In this document: positions 11,373 to 22,294 of the stretch, piece by piece
Layout: each line of letters opens with the position of its first letter
Position numbering within the stretch: the first letter of the stretch is position 1
Assembly (NCBI GenBank): GCA_032654645.1
Contig: JAULAW010000010.1
Span: 186,001 to 250,000, forward strand
DNA length: 64,000 nucleotides
DNA from: CAITJF01 sp032654645
GTDB lineage: Bacteria > Pseudomonadota > Gammaproteobacteria > Burkholderiales > Gallionellaceae
Reading direction: 5' to 3'
The notes under the pieces: generated by a model
What the model was told of the DNA's origin: nothing
What the model saw: the letters and a program-made list of their open reading frames with translations, nothing else
Databases searched by the model: none
Position numbers and translations under genes: made by a program

Positions 11373-11740
11373 GGCGAGTGGCCTCGAACAAAACTGCGTG
11401 TAAATTAAAGCAAGGTAGTGTAAGGCGATGAGCTGCAATTGTAACGCGGTATGGGGTTCGGCGATCAGACTACCAGTTATTCGGGGGAGTTGCAGGAGAT
11501 TGAAAACCAACCCTTTGATTCTGTGCTGGGCGGTACTGGGGCTGCCAGGGTGGCGCTGCCTCAATTTCAAACGCGGATTGTGGGATTAATCATGCTGGGG
11601 CAGCGCTGCTACTTGGCATGTATAATTGGCACTCAGCCATTTTATAGCCCGCCATTCCCCATACAAAATTTCGCACAAATATGGCCTGCGCGGGAATGGT
11701 TATGGTAATAGACCTCATAATATTTCCAGAAAGAACAGTC
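11373..11740. other. divergent promoter region acnA / ompA-like
   Basis: A 368-bp gap between two divergently transcribed genes with no convincing coding frame. A perfect TATAAT lies at 11621-11626 on the plus strand, 115 bp before the porin start, but no good -35 is placed 17 bp upstream. I treat it as a candidate -10 only. Confidence 0.4.
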
Positions 11741-12793
11741 ATGAAAAAAAGTATCATAAACCTCGCTTTGTTGGCGGCTCTATCGGCGATGGCCAGTACG
11801 CAAGCAAGCGAATTTGACGGCAGTTTTATCGGCGCCAGAGTCGGCTTGAACCGCTCAGATATTTCCGGCGGCCCGTTTGCGGCTGGCGGGAAAGACGCAA
11901 CGACGTTCGGCATAGACGGCGGTCGCAACTGGGATATGCAGCGTTTCCTGCTGGGAGTTGATATCTTTTTGGATTCAAACAACAAGGCCGATCATGGCAC
12001 GGTTGTGGCGCCTTTTACCACCAATTATGGCAGCGATGCCTACGGTGTGGATTTGAAGCTGGGATTGCCTCATGGTAGATGGCTGCCATATGCCCGGCTG
12101 GGTTATGCGCATACCAAAGGCACGGACGGCTCCTCAGCAATCAGCGGCGACGATTTGCACGGCGGCGTGGGCGTCGAATACAAATACACGCCGAAATGGG
12201 GCGTGAATGCCGAATGGTCCAGCAGCTCCGCCAAGACCGATGGCTCAAAACTGAACAACGATAATCTTACCGTCGGCATCCGATACTACTTTGGCGCGCC
12301 CAAGGCAGCTCCCGTTTCTGCGCCGCAGCCCGTGGCCGTGAAGGAAGCACCCAAGCCTGAACCAGTGGCTGCTCCGGCACCTGCACCGCAACCCACGGAA
12401 AGCTGGAAAACCATCTTGACCGAGAAGCCGGTTCGCCTTGAGGGGGCGAACTTCGCCACCAATTCCGCCAAGTTGCTGAAGACGGCGGACGTGAAGCTGA
12501 ACGAGGTGGTGAATGCCGCCCAGCAGTATGCGGAAGTGAAACTGGAAGTGAGCGGCCATACCGATGATCGCGGCAAGCGAGAACACAACCAGAAGCTGTC
12601 GGAAAATCGCGCCACCGCCGTGAAGGCATGGCTGGTGAAACATGGCGTGGCGGCAGACCGCATTAGCACGGCCGGTTACGCCGACACCCAACCGATCGCC
12701 GACAACAAGACCGAGACAGGTCGCGCCGCCAACCGCCGCGTTGAAGTGCGTTATGCAATCAAGGAAGAAAAGAAAGTTCGCGTGACCGAATAA
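11741..12793 (+). CDS. OmpA-family outer membrane protein
   Basis: A 350-residue exported protein. ATG 11741 gives a clean signal peptide (MKKSIINLALLAALSAMASTQASE, cleavage near ALA/QAS) and follows AGAAAGAA. Residues about 25-185 form an OmpA-like eight-strand barrel ending in GIRYYF. A Pro/Ala-rich linker (KAAPVSAPQPVAVKEAPKP) follows. The C-terminal OmpA/MotB peptidoglycan-binding domain has EVSGHTDDRGKREHNQKLSE and RVEVRYAIK. It probably anchors the outer membrane to the wall and may form a small pore. It stands alone and ends in a clear terminator. Confidence 0.93.
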   Translation: MKKSIINLALLAALSAMASTQASEFDGSFIGARVGLNRSDISGGPFAAGGKDATTFGIDGGRNWDMQRFLLGVDIFLDSNNKADHGTVVAPFTTNYGSDAYGVDLKLGLPHGRWLPYARLGYAHTKGTDGSSAISGDDLHGGVGVEYKYTPKWGVNAEWSSSSAKTDGSKLNNDNLTVGIRYYFGAPKAAPVSAPQPVAVKEAPKPEPVAAPAPAPQPTESWKTILTEKPVRLEGANFATNSAKLLKTADVKLNEVVNAAQQYAEVKLEVSGHTDDRGKREHNQKLSENRATAVKAWLVKHGVAADRISTAGYADTQPIADNKTETGRAANRRVEVRYAIKEEKKVRVTE

Positions 12794-12814
12794 GGTACAC
12801 GGTGTATCAGAAAG

Positions 12815-12837
12815 ACGGGCAGTAGCCCGCTTTTTTT
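12815..12837 (+). terminator. intrinsic terminator after the OmpA-like gene
   Basis: A CGGGC-AGTA-GCCCG stem-loop followed by C and seven T residues, 22 bp after the stop codon. This is a standard rho-independent form. Confidence 0.85.
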
Positions 12838-13558
12838 GTTGGGCGCGCCAGGCATGTCACGTTGCGCGAAAGCGCAACCTGATTGGTTGTGGTGGTCAGC
12901 CGAGCGACTTGGATGTGAGAGAGCTTCGCGATCGAGTTCCATGCAGCATCGTTCGGCTCGTGTATGAAATGCTCAGATTCGATGACCATGGAAGATTGGA
13001 CCGCAACGCTCTCGTGCGCCAGAATGCCTCGCTTGCCAATCCACATTTGAAGAAGTTAAATGTGAGCGCCTGTAGTGTCGCTGCTACAACAACGTGGCCG
13101 AGCGGAGGCCAGTGAAAACGCTGCGGCGCTTTTCGATCAATATTAGCACCGGTGCGCACATGAGAAAAAAGCCGGTATCTCCATGCTGGACAAATTGCCC
13201 ACCAGTGAGGGTTGGTTGGCGTATCGTCTGGTCATGGACTTGAATATCCGCGCGTGGCGGCCTTTGTCGTGCAGTGTACGAAGATCGGGCACGCCTGAAG
13301 CGGTTGGACGAAAGCTTCTTCGCTTTTGATATGAATCGCCGTGATGATCTGTATGCTCGTGCAAAATAATCAAAACTCCCGGCCAGTTGCTGCGAGCTTC
13401 CGCTATTGGGGAGCGTAATAACAAGATCGTCTGGCAGTACATGCCAATTCCGGATGTTCGAGAATGATCTCAATAGTAGCCCAATCTATTGCAGGTATCG
13501 CCAGTGGCAACCATTTCAAAACTCTGGGAGAATAACTGTCGGCACAAGGAGTCACGTA
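12838..13558. other. 720-bp decayed region
   Basis: No intact gene. Protein-like stretches appear on the plus strand but change frame and meet stops: around 12909-13060 (ALVRQNASLANPHLKK) and 13183-13369. The xdhC start lies at the right edge with a good AAGGAG site. It looks like the remains of one or more lost genes. Confidence 0.4.
13183..13369 (+). pseudogene. frameshifted remnant of an unidentified gene
   Basis: Starting at 13183 one frame gives MLDKLPTSEGWLAYRLVMDL and NIRAW. From about 13274 a different frame continues as VYEDRARLKRLDESFFAFD and MNRRDDLYARAK before a TAA. Composition and charge pattern look coding in both halves, which suggests one gene broken by a frameshift. I do not recognise the family. 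Confidence 0.3.
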
Positions 13559-14566
13559 ATGGATAGCGTCGATCTTTATGTACTCAAAACCCTGCGGGAG
13601 TGGCAAGCGGGGGATATTCCGCTGTGGTTGGTGACGGTGGTGGAAACCTTCGGCTCCAGCCCGCGTCCGCCGGGTGCCATACTCGCGCTGCGCGCTGATG
13701 GGCTGGCGGTTGGCTCGGTGTCGGGTGGCTGCATCGAGGATGACTTGGTATTGCGTGCGCAGCGCGGCCAATTGCCGATCGATCGTTGCGAAGTACTGAC
13801 CTACGGTGTCACGCGCGAAGAAGCCAAGCGTTTCAGGTTGCCGTGCGGCGGAGTCATACGCTTGGTCATAGAGCCGGTACGAAACAAGGCTTGGGTGGAG
13901 CAAGTCCTGCAACTGGTTCAGGCACATCGGCTGGTCAGGCGCACGTTGCACTTCGATACATTGCAGGTGGTGCTGGCCGACGCCAGCCGCACCGATAGCT
14001 TCGCGTTTGACGGTGCAACTCTGACCACGGTGCACGGCCCGCGCTGGCGGATGCTGATCATCGGCGTCGGCCAGACTTCTGCTTATCTCGCACGCATGGC
14101 ACAGGCGCTTGATTACCAGGTGTACGTCTGCGATCCGCGCGCAGATATGCGCCAGACCTGGGACGTGCCGGACACTACCCTGATGAGCGAGATGCCCGAC
14201 GACGCGGTGCCGGCACTGCAAGTCGATGGCTCAACCGTCATCATCGCGCTGACACATGATCCCAAGCTGGATGATATGGCTCTGCTGGAGGCGCTGAAAT
14301 CTCCCGCGTTCTATGTCGGTGCGCTTGGCTCACTGGCCAACAATACCAAGCGCCGCGAGCGGCTGGCATTGTTCGACCTCACCGATCAGGAAATCGCCCG
14401 GTTGCACGGGCCGGTAGGCTTGAACATCGGCAGCCGTACACCACCGGAGATCGCAGTGTCCATCCTCGCGCATTTGATTTCTGTTCGAAACCAGCCTGCT
14501 GCAGCAGCCAGTCCTATTCAATCCGTCAATCAGGCTCAACCCATCAAACAGGAGGTGTGCTCATGA
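13559..14566 (+). CDS. XdhC-family molybdenum hydroxylase maturation factor
   Basis: XdhC-type proteins load sulfurated molybdenum cofactor into xanthine dehydrogenase-family enzymes. This 335-residue protein has the N-terminal XdhC/CoxI domain (FGSSPRPPGAILALRADG, GSVSGGCIEDDL, RLPCGGVIRLVIEP). The C-terminal Rossmann domain has MLIIGVGQTSAYLARMAQAL and YVGALGSLANNTKRRERL. ATG 13559 has AAGGAG 8 nt before it. It is the first gene of a four-gene operon with the two enzyme subunits and a MocA-like protein, and its stop overlaps the next start. Confidence 0.9.
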   Translation: MDSVDLYVLKTLREWQAGDIPLWLVTVVETFGSSPRPPGAILALRADGLAVGSVSGGCIEDDLVLRAQRGQLPIDRCEVLTYGVTREEAKRFRLPCGGVIRLVIEPVRNKAWVEQVLQLVQAHRLVRRTLHFDTLQVVLADASRTDSFAFDGATLTTVHGPRWRMLIIGVGQTSAYLARMAQALDYQVYVCDPRADMRQTWDVPDTTLMSEMPDDAVPALQVDGSTVIIALTHDPKLDDMALLEALKSPAFYVGALGSLANNTKRRERLALFDLTDQEIARLHGPVGLNIGSRTPPEIAVSILAHLISVRNQPAAAASPIQSVNQAQPIKQEVCS

Positions 14567-15030
14567 TCACTTTATTTATCAACGGCAAAATGACCAAGGT
14601 CGATGCCGACCCTAATACGCCCTTGCTATGGGTACTGCGCGACCACCTGCAACTGACAGGCACCAAATATGGCTGTGGCATCGCGCAGTGCGGCGCCTGC
14701 ACGGTGCACCTGGATGGCCGCGCTGTCCGTTCCTGCGTTACGCCGGTGTCCACGGCAAGCGGCAAGCAAGTCACCACCATCGAAGGTCTTGCCGAAACCA
14801 CGCTTGGGAAAACGGTGCAGGCGGCCTGGCAGGAAGTGGACGTGCCGCAGTGCGGATACTGCCAGTCCGGCCAGATCATGGCGGCCACCGCGTTGCTCAA
14901 GGAGAATCCACACCCCAGCGAATCGCAGATCTCCGCCGCGATGGATGGCATCCTGTGCCGTTGCGGCACCTACAACCGCATCCGCTCGGCGATCCAGATG
15001 GCGGCGGAACAAAGCGGAGGTGCCAAATGA
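14563..15030 (+). CDS. molybdenum hydroxylase 2Fe-2S subunit (IorA/CoxS type)
   Basis: The electron-transfer subunit (155 residues) of an aldehyde/isoquinoline-type oxidoreductase. The plant-type [2Fe-2S] cysteines are in YGCGIAQCGACTVHLDG plus the RSC that follows. The second cluster domain has CGYCQSGQIMAATALL and ILCRCGTYNRIRSAI. ATG 14563 overlaps the xdhC stop and sits behind CAGGAGGTG. The gene overlaps the Moco subunit by ATGA. As in related two-subunit enzymes there is no separate FAD subunit, so electrons probably leave via a cytochrome rather than NAD; this is inferred. Confidence 0.93.
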   Translation: MITLFINGKMTKVDADPNTPLLWVLRDHLQLTGTKYGCGIAQCGACTVHLDGRAVRSCVTPVSTASGKQVTTIEGLAETTLGKTVQAAWQEVDVPQCGYCQSGQIMAATALLKENPHPSESQISAAMDGILCRCGTYNRIRSAIQMAAEQSGGAK

Positions 15031-17228
15031 AAACCCAAATGAAAAACATGACCGCGCAAAATCCTTTGCGCCGCAAGTTCCTGAAGGATTCAACCGCATT
15101 GATGGGCGGACTGGTGATCGGCTTTTACCTGCCGGTCAAGGGCGGCCGCGCTTATGCCGCCGATGCGCCGCCCAAGCCGGCCCAGCCAGCCAAACAAATA
15201 TTCCCGCCCAACGCTTTCATCCGCATCGCGACTGACGACAGCATCGCCATCGTCGTCAACAAATCCGAGATGGGGCAGGGTGTCTACACCTCGCTGCCGA
15301 TGCTGATCGCGGAGGAACTGGAAGCCGACTGGAGCCGCATCAGCGTCGAGTCCGCACCGGTGGCCGCAGTTTATAACCACACGGCTTTCGGCATGCAAAT
15401 GACCGGGGGCAGTTCCAGCATTCCGTCGTCATGGGAGCAACTGCGGCGCGTCGGCGCCAGTGGCAGGATCATGCTGATCCGCGCGGCTGCCCAGCAATGG
15501 GGCGTGCCTGAAAATGAATGCCATGCCGAGAACAGCCAGGTGATCCATGCCGGTAGTGGAAAAAAACTAAGTTACGGCAAACTGGCCGATGCCGCGGCAA
15601 AACTGCCGCTGCCGGATAACGTCAAGCTCAAGTCGCCCAAGGATTTCAAAATCATCGGCAAGGCAACCAAACGTCTCGATACGCCGGCCAAGATCAACGG
15701 CACTGCGCAGTTCGGCCTAGACGTTTATCTGCCCGGCATGCTGACGGTGTTGATCGCGCGCAGCCCGGTGTTTGGCGGCATGGTGAAGCGCTTCGACGCG
15801 ACGGAGGCGCGCAAAGTCCCAGGTGTGCAGGGTGTGTATCAGGTGCCTACCGGTATTGCGGTTGCTGCATCCGGATTCTGGCCCGCCAAGACTGCGCGCG
15901 ACCTGCTGGAAATCGAATGGGATGAAGGGCCGGGTGCGGCACTTTCCACGGCTAAGATGCGCGCGGAATTTCTCGCGCTGGCAAAACAACCGGGTGACGT
16001 GGCGCACAAGGATGGCGATACCGTGCAGGGTTTCAAAAAGGCACACAAGTCCGTCAGTGCCGAGTATGAAATACCTTATCTGGCACACGCCGCAATGGAG
16101 CCACTCAACGTGGTGGTAGACCTCAAGCCCGACCACTGCAGCATCTGGACCGGCACCCAGATGCAGACCATGGATCATGCGATGGCAGCAAAGACCGCCG
16201 GACTCAAGCCGGAACAGGTGGAAATTCATACGACTTTCCTCGGCGGAGGTTTTGGCCGGCGCGCCAATCCGCGATCCGACTTCGTCATCGAGGCGGTGCA
16301 GGTGGCGATGGCGGTGGCCCTGCCGGTCAAGGTGGTGTGGACGCGCGAGGATGACATGCGCGGTGGCAATTACCGGCCGATGTGGGCCGACCACATCGAG
16401 GCGGGCATCGCAAAAGACGGTAAACCGCTTGCCTGGAAACACACCCTCGTTGGTCAGTCCATCATTGCCGATACCGCGTTCGCGGGCTTCCTGATTCAGA
16501 ACGGCGTCGATGTCACTTCGGTGGAGGGCGCGGCGACACTGCCTTATGTGATTCCCAATTTGCAGGTCGAATTGCACAGTCCGAAGAATGAAGTGCCGGT
16601 GCAGTGGTGGCGCTCGGTGGGCCATTCGCATACGGCGTTCGTGGTCGAAACCATGATCGACGAACTGGCGCATCTCGCCGGCAAGGACCCGGTCGCCTAC
16701 CGGCTGGCCATCCTGCCTGCCGATTCGCGTTACCGGGGCGTGCTGAAACTGGCCGCGGATAAAGCCGGATGGGGCAAAGAGAAATTGGCTGCAGGTCATG
16801 CTAACGGTGTGGCGGTGCACAAGTCGTTCGACAGCTACGTGGCAGAGATCGCCGAAGTGTCGCTGGAAAACGGCAAGGTCCGCGTGCATCGCGTGGTCGC
16901 TGCGGTGGATTGCGGCATGGTCATCAACCCGGATGGCGTGCGCCAGCAGATCGAAGGCGGCATCGTCTACGGACTTTCCGCCGCCTTGCATGGCGCGATC
17001 ACGCTGGAGAAAGGCCGCGTGGCGCAATCCAATTTCCACGACTACGCGCCGCTGCGTTTTTCCGAAATGCCGCAGGTCGAGGTGCATATCGTGGCAAGCA
17101 GTGAAGCGCCCACCGGCATCGGCGAACCTGGCACGCCGCCGATCGCGCCAGCGGTTGCCAACGCGGTGTTCACGCTGACCGGCAAGCGCTTGCGCCGCAT
17201 GCCGTTCGACCAGGAAAACTTTGCCTGA
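15027..17228 (+). CDS. molybdopterin-binding subunit, IorB/aldehyde dehydrogenase type, Tat-exported
   Basis: The catalytic subunit (733 residues) of a xanthine-dehydrogenase-family molybdenum hydroxylase. A Tat-like leader (RRKFLKDSTALMGGLVIGF) near residue 14 implies folding in the cytoplasm with cofactor and export to the periplasm, probably carrying the small subunit along. Moco-domain motifs include NKSEMGQGVYTSLPMLIAEE, TTFLGGGFGRRANPRSDFV, MEPLNVVVDL and the late catalytic Glu region ASSEAPTGIGEPGTPPIAPA. The substrate is unknown; aldehydes or N-heterocycles are typical. It overlaps both neighbours. Confidence 0.92.
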   Translation: MKTQMKNMTAQNPLRRKFLKDSTALMGGLVIGFYLPVKGGRAYAADAPPKPAQPAKQIFPPNAFIRIATDDSIAIVVNKSEMGQGVYTSLPMLIAEELEADWSRISVESAPVAAVYNHTAFGMQMTGGSSSIPSSWEQLRRVGASGRIMLIRAAAQQWGVPENECHAENSQVIHAGSGKKLSYGKLADAAAKLPLPDNVKLKSPKDFKIIGKATKRLDTPAKINGTAQFGLDVYLPGMLTVLIARSPVFGGMVKRFDATEARKVPGVQGVYQVPTGIAVAASGFWPAKTARDLLEIEWDEGPGAALSTAKMRAEFLALAKQPGDVAHKDGDTVQGFKKAHKSVSAEYEIPYLAHAAMEPLNVVVDLKPDHCSIWTGTQMQTMDHAMAAKTAGLKPEQVEIHTTFLGGGFGRRANPRSDFVIEAVQVAMAVALPVKVVWTREDDMRGGNYRPMWADHIEAGIAKDGKPLAWKHTLVGQSIIADTAFAGFLIQNGVDVTSVEGAATLPYVIPNLQVELHSPKNEVPVQWWRSVGHSHTAFVVETMIDELAHLAGKDPVAYRLAILPADSRYRGVLKLAADKAGWGKEKLAAGHANGVAVHKSFDSYVAEIAEVSLENGKVRVHRVVAAVDCGMVINPDGVRQQIEGGIVYGLSAALHGAITLEKGRVAQSNFHDYAPLRFSEMPQVEVHIVASSEAPTGIGEPGTPPIAPAVANAVFTLTGKRLRRMPFDQENFA

Positions 17229-17853
17229 TCCTGGGCATGATCCGGGTGAAATCGCCGCCATCGTGCTGGCAGCGGGAGCATCGCGCCGCTTCGGTTCGGA
17301 CAAGTTGCTGCATCCGGTGACGCTGCGTGGCGTGACATTGCCACTCGCCGCACACAGTCTCCTGCCCTGGTTGGAGACGTTCGGGCATGCCACAGTAGTA
17401 GTCAGGCCGGGGGCGGAAACATTTTGCAGTGCGATCGAAACTGCGCTGGGCGCGATCAAGACAACGCCGATACGCTGGATCGTATGTGCGGATGCCGCAC
17501 AGGGTATGGCTGCCAGCCTCGCCTGCGGCGTGCGCGCAAACCGTGACGCCGCCGGGTGGCTGATCGGGCTGGCCGATATGCCCGCTGTACCAATGGCAGC
17601 AATTGCGGGCGTGCGCAATGCGCTGTTAGCCGGAGCATCCTTGGCTGCTCCCTCCTGCAATGGCAGGCGCGGCCATCCGGTCGGATTTGCCTCTAATTAC
17701 CACGATGAGTTGCTGGCACTACAGGGGGATACTGGTGCTCGACGTTTGCTGGAGCGCGATATATCCAAAGTCGTGGAGGTCAAGATCGACGATACCGGAA
17801 TTTTTGCTGACATCGATTTCCCAAGCGATCTGCAATATGTGAAAAATTCTTGA
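17221..17853 (+). CDS. MocA-like molybdenum cofactor nucleotidyltransferase
   Basis: A 210-residue nucleotidyltransferase of the MobA/MocA fold. The NTP-binding N-terminus reads AAIVLAAGASRRFGSDKLL and the metal site is GLADMP. MocA attaches CMP to molybdopterin to make the MCD form used by many hydroxylases, which fits the operon. The best start is TTG 17221, overlapping the Moco subunit by 8 nt; no ATG lies near. The specific nucleotide (CTP or GTP) cannot be told from the sequence. Confidence 0.85.
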   Translation: MPDPGHDPGEIAAIVLAAGASRRFGSDKLLHPVTLRGVTLPLAAHSLLPWLETFGHATVVVRPGAETFCSAIETALGAIKTTPIRWIVCADAAQGMAASLACGVRANRDAAGWLIGLADMPAVPMAAIAGVRNALLAGASLAAPSCNGRRGHPVGFASNYHDELLALQGDTGARRLLERDISKVVEVKIDDTGIFADIDFPSDLQYVKNS

Positions 17854-18048
17854 CAAAAACCAATGATAAAGCTGCAATTGCGCAGAATGAACCAGGTTAT
17901 GACAGACTCAGGAAGGCTTGTTGGGTGAACCACTCAAAGGGACCATTAAACCGTGAGCCGCTCAAGGCGGCTACAGCCCAACTCTTCCTCTTGGTTTCTG
18001 TGCTTCCTTGTGCTTCGCCAAACATAGCCAGTCTTGCCCGCCAAGTCT

Positions 18049-19134
18049 TCAGCCAAACCTTATTTTCTCCCCGTAGCCGGTCATTTCCAGATACCCACGC
18101 CCGATATCGCGACCGCCTTCCGCAACGCGCACCGCTCCTTCCCAATACACTGCACCCGTCGAGCGACGGCTATCGAGTTCCTGGTCGTCGATCAGGGGCT
18201 GTAGATGGAAGCGCCGCAGGCCAATGCGGATGCGCCATTCGACCGGGTAGCTGATGCCGGTACGGGCTGAGCGCCAGTGGCGCAGGGCTTCGAAAGTGAC
18301 GTCATCCGGCGCTAGCACCTGCGCATTGCCCCCCGCCTGGCAAAAGGTGGCGGCGGACCAGATCGGCTGCCCGTTCGTGCTGCGCAGGCGAAAGGCCATC
18401 ACGGCGCTGCCATCGTCAAGATTAACACTTACCCAGTCCCAGCCTTGCGCATCCTCGGGCAGGAGTTCGCTCGACCATTCGTGATCCAGCCAGGCTAGTC
18501 CAGTCACCGCCTGCGTGCGGCGGTCGAGAGTCACCGTGCCGCTCACCTTGAGTTGCGGGCGGCTGTAGTAGTAGCTGGCGTGGCGCTGATCCGGGGCCTT
18601 GACGCTGAATCCGGCGACGCCATTGAGCAGCGGCGGGCCGTCCGGAACGAGCGACAGCGCGTAGGCGAAATCCCCGGCACGGACTTCCGCCTGATAGCGG
18701 TCGCCGCTTTGCTCCAAACGCCAGTCGCCGACCCACACGCCCGCCCGTCCGGTTGTGAAACCGGCGCGACCGAAGCCGACACGGGCGGAGCGTTGGTCGT
18801 GACGCAGGCGGCCAAGGCGGGGGTCGGCGATGGCCGCGTGCGCGAGGATCAGTTGGCGCGGCGCAAAGGTGCTTGGATTGGACTCACCGATGCCGGTGCG
18901 CAGGCGGAAGAAGGTGGCCTGAAAACCGAGCGGGCTGCCGTCCGACAAAGCCAGCCAACCGGTGGCATACCACCACTCGATGCGAAAATCCGGATGTGCG
19001 CCGTGATCAAAGGGGAAGGCCAGCTTATGGTCGGGGCGCACTTGGGCAAAATCAACCGCCACAACTGCTTGCGCCTTCCCGGGCCGAAAAGCCTGCAGGC
19101 TCACCAGCGCGAGGAGAAAAGTACGCCTATTCAT
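18049..19134 (-). CDS. AttH/CrtC-like secreted lipocalin-fold protein
   Basis: A 361-residue protein of the AttH/carotenoid 1,2-hydratase-like superfamily. The start MNRRTFLLALVSLQAF gives a signal peptide ending near GKAQA. Family features are FPFDHGAHPDFRIEWWYATG, FQATFFRLR, LAWLDHEWSS and the closing RGYLEMTGYG. Such proteins accompany AttEFG ABC exporters and may receive a hydrophobic compound in the periplasm; the ligand is unknown. The start overlaps the permease stop by one base, so this is the third gene of the transporter operon. It is convergent with the MocA-like gene, with a 195-bp gap that shows nothing else. Confidence 0.87.
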   Translation of the reverse strand: MNRRTFLLALVSLQAFRPGKAQAVVAVDFAQVRPDHKLAFPFDHGAHPDFRIEWWYATGWLALSDGSPLGFQATFFRLRTGIGESNPSTFAPRQLILAHAAIADPRLGRLRHDQRSARVGFGRAGFTTGRAGVWVGDWRLEQSGDRYQAEVRAGDFAYALSLVPDGPPLLNGVAGFSVKAPDQRHASYYYSRPQLKVSGTVTLDRRTQAVTGLAWLDHEWSSELLPEDAQGWDWVSVNLDDGSAVMAFRLRSTNGQPIWSAATFCQAGGNAQVLAPDDVTFEALRHWRSARTGISYPVEWRIRIGLRRFHLQPLIDDQELDSRRSTGAVYWEGAVRVAEGGRDIGRGYLEMTGYGEKIRFG

Positions 19135-21640
19135 CACCAGTCCTCCCGCACCGCGAGCACCGCGTCCTGGCGCATGGCCTGCCGCCCGGCAAACACCGCC
19201 GCCAGTGACGCAATAGCGACCAGAGCGATAGCGAACAAGGCCAGCGATCTCCATGGAATGTGCAGGTCCATGCTCCAGTGGAAGCTCTGCCAGTTGACCA
19301 CCTCAATCAGCACCAGCCCGATGGCTCCGCCCGCCAGCATTCCGCCGAGCACTCCGATGCCAGTCGTCAGCGCCCCTTCTTCGGCGAGCATCCAGCCGAT
19401 CTGGCGGCGGCTCATGCCGAGATGGCGGAGCATGCCGAACTCCCGCCGCCGTGCCGCCGCCAGCGCCGCGAAGCTGGCCGCCACACCGGCTATGCCGAAG
19501 AATACGGCAACAGCTTCCAGCAGATAAGTGACGGCAAAACTGCGGTCAAAGATGCGCAGACTCATGGCGCGGATTTGTCCGGGGTAGTTTATTTCCAGCA
19601 TCCCCGGAGCTGCCGTGGCGGCGAGAGCATCGGCCACTTGCCTGGGCGCTGCTGTGGCGGAGAGATAAATGGCGGCATCATTGGCGAGGCGATCTCCGGT
19701 CAGCTTGCGGTAGTCGGCCAGGTTGATCGACAACGCGCCGCTCTGGCGCACGTAGTCGCGCCAGACTCCCGCCACACGCAGGCGCACCGTTCGCCCGGCG
19801 AGAGGCAACGCAACGACTTGGCCGGGCTGCCAGCCATAGATATCCTGCATGGCTTCGGAAATCCAGATCGCCGCCTCGCTGCCCCCGCTGCCCCCGTTGC
19901 CCATGCGTTGCGCGGCGCCAATCAGCGGCAGCTCATGCCCATCCTCCGAAATCGGTCGCGCGGTCACGGCCACTGGCGGTTGCCCGGCGGCGAGACGCAA
20001 GCTGTCGAAGCGGATGAAGCCGACGCGACTGACGCCGGGTACGGCGGCAATCTTCGCTTGCAGTATCTCATCCAGATGGCCGCTGGTCTGCGCCCTGCCA
20101 GCCCGCAGATAGAGGTCGGCGGGCAGTACCTGGTTTAGCCACTGATCCAGCGAATCGCGGAAGGAAGCGACCATGATCACCATCGCAGCAGCCAGCGCAA
20201 CACTGGTCAGCACCCCGGCTGCCGCCACTACGGTGTGCCCAGGTGCTGCACTCAATCTGGCCGCTGCGAGGCGGGCCGACACCGGGCCATGTTTGGGCAG
20301 CAGCCAGGCCATGCAGGAGGCCGCCAACGGCAACAACATGATGCTCCCGACCAGCAGGCAGGCGATGGCCAGATAGCCGCCCAGCGGCAGGCCGTTCACG
20401 GGTGGGATCAAGCACGCGGCAAGGCTCGCCAGCAACAGCATCAACCCCAGCCAGGGATGCCCGCGTCCGCCAAGCAGCACCGCTTCATTACCGGCCTTCA
20501 AGGCTTGGGCCGGTGACACCGTGGCGGCTTCCCGCGCGGGCAACCATGCGCCCGCGATGCCGGCCAACATGCCCAACGCCACGTAAAGGGCGGCCGCCAT
20601 GGGCTGAAATTGCAACTGCGGCTGCAGCCCGGAAAAATAACCTGCACCCAGATCGCCGCCGAGAGTGTTCAGCGTCCCCCAAGCCAGGGCATAGCCGACG
20701 ACCACGCCGACAATGCCCCCCGCCAGCCCCAGCGCTGCGCCCTCCGCCAAAAGCCAGGCGAACAAGCTGTAACGACTAAGCCCGATCGCTCGCAGAAAGG
20801 CGAACTCGCTGCGTCGCCGCACCACCGACAGGGCTTGAGCCGAGAACACGAGAAACCCGCCGGTCATGAGCGCCATCGCCGCCAGCATGGACAGGTTCAC
20901 GCGGTAGGCGCGGGACAAATGTGCGGCCTGATTTTCTGTCGCCTGCGGTGGCTCAACCAGCACTCCGGCGGGCAGGATGGCCTGCAAGCTGGTGCGCGCC
21001 GCTTCGGGTGAAACGCCTTCGGTGAGGCGCAGGTCAATGCGTGTCAGCCGCCCGATTTTGCCGAAGTGAGATTGCACGGCGGCGATGTCGAGCACCGCAA
21101 GACGGCGGTTTTCCTCGACACCGGGCAAGTTGCCAGCGATCCGCAAATTCAGGGTATTGCTGCCCGCTTGCAAACGGAGGTTGTCGCCGGACTTCACGCC
21201 GAGAGCTTCTTGCGCCGCCGCGCTGAGAAATAGGGCGTCGTCTGACAGGCTGGCAAAACGATCCGTTGCTGCGGTGGCTCTGGGCAACAGGGCCGGTGTC
21301 ACGCGGCTCAGCGCCAACACATCGACACCCAGGAGTTTCAGTGTTTCATCACGCCCCGCAAGTTTTGCCTCAACCTCCACCACGGGGCTTGCGTCCATCA
21401 CCTCGGGGCGAGCGGCGAGCAGTGCATACAGATTTTCATCAAACCCGCTGCGCGGCCCTGCCACCTGCAAATCGGCCTCGCCGGCCATGGCGCGCATGCC
21501 ACGGCCAAACTCGGATAGCGCCGCCTCGTGCACCGCATGCACCGCCATGCCGAGTGCGACACCGAGGACAATGGCGGCGAAGGAAAAAAAGGTCGCCACC
21601 CGCCGCCGCGCGAGGGAGCCGAGAAACACTGGCGCCAGCC

Positions 21641-21644
<4 letters not shown>
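19134..21644 (-). CDS. fused two-module FtsX-like ABC permease (AttF-AttG type)
   Basis: An inner-membrane permease of 836 residues with two FtsX/MacB-type modules. It has a first helix near residue 20 (TFFSFAAIVLGVALGMAVHA), a large periplasmic domain, and a three-helix block with RRRSEFAFLRAIGLSRYSLF. A second periplasmic domain follows, then a final block with RRREFGMLRHLGMSRRQIGW. The start is GTG 21644, overlapping the ATPase stop (GTGA), because family similarity begins at LAPVFLGSLARRR. AttF and AttG are usually separate genes; here they are one polypeptide. It likely extracts a lipid-like substrate from the membrane. Confidence 0.88.

Positions 21645-22294
<650 letters not shown>

Noticed and set aside
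11373..11570. N-terminal extension of aconitase
   Set aside because: The extra 66 codons show no family similarity, and MTHNLFNTYQPF is a typical AcnA start.
17850..18254. 134-codon plus-strand frame after the MocA-like gene
   Set aside because: Half of it is antisense to the AttH-like gene and the rest has no recognisable features.
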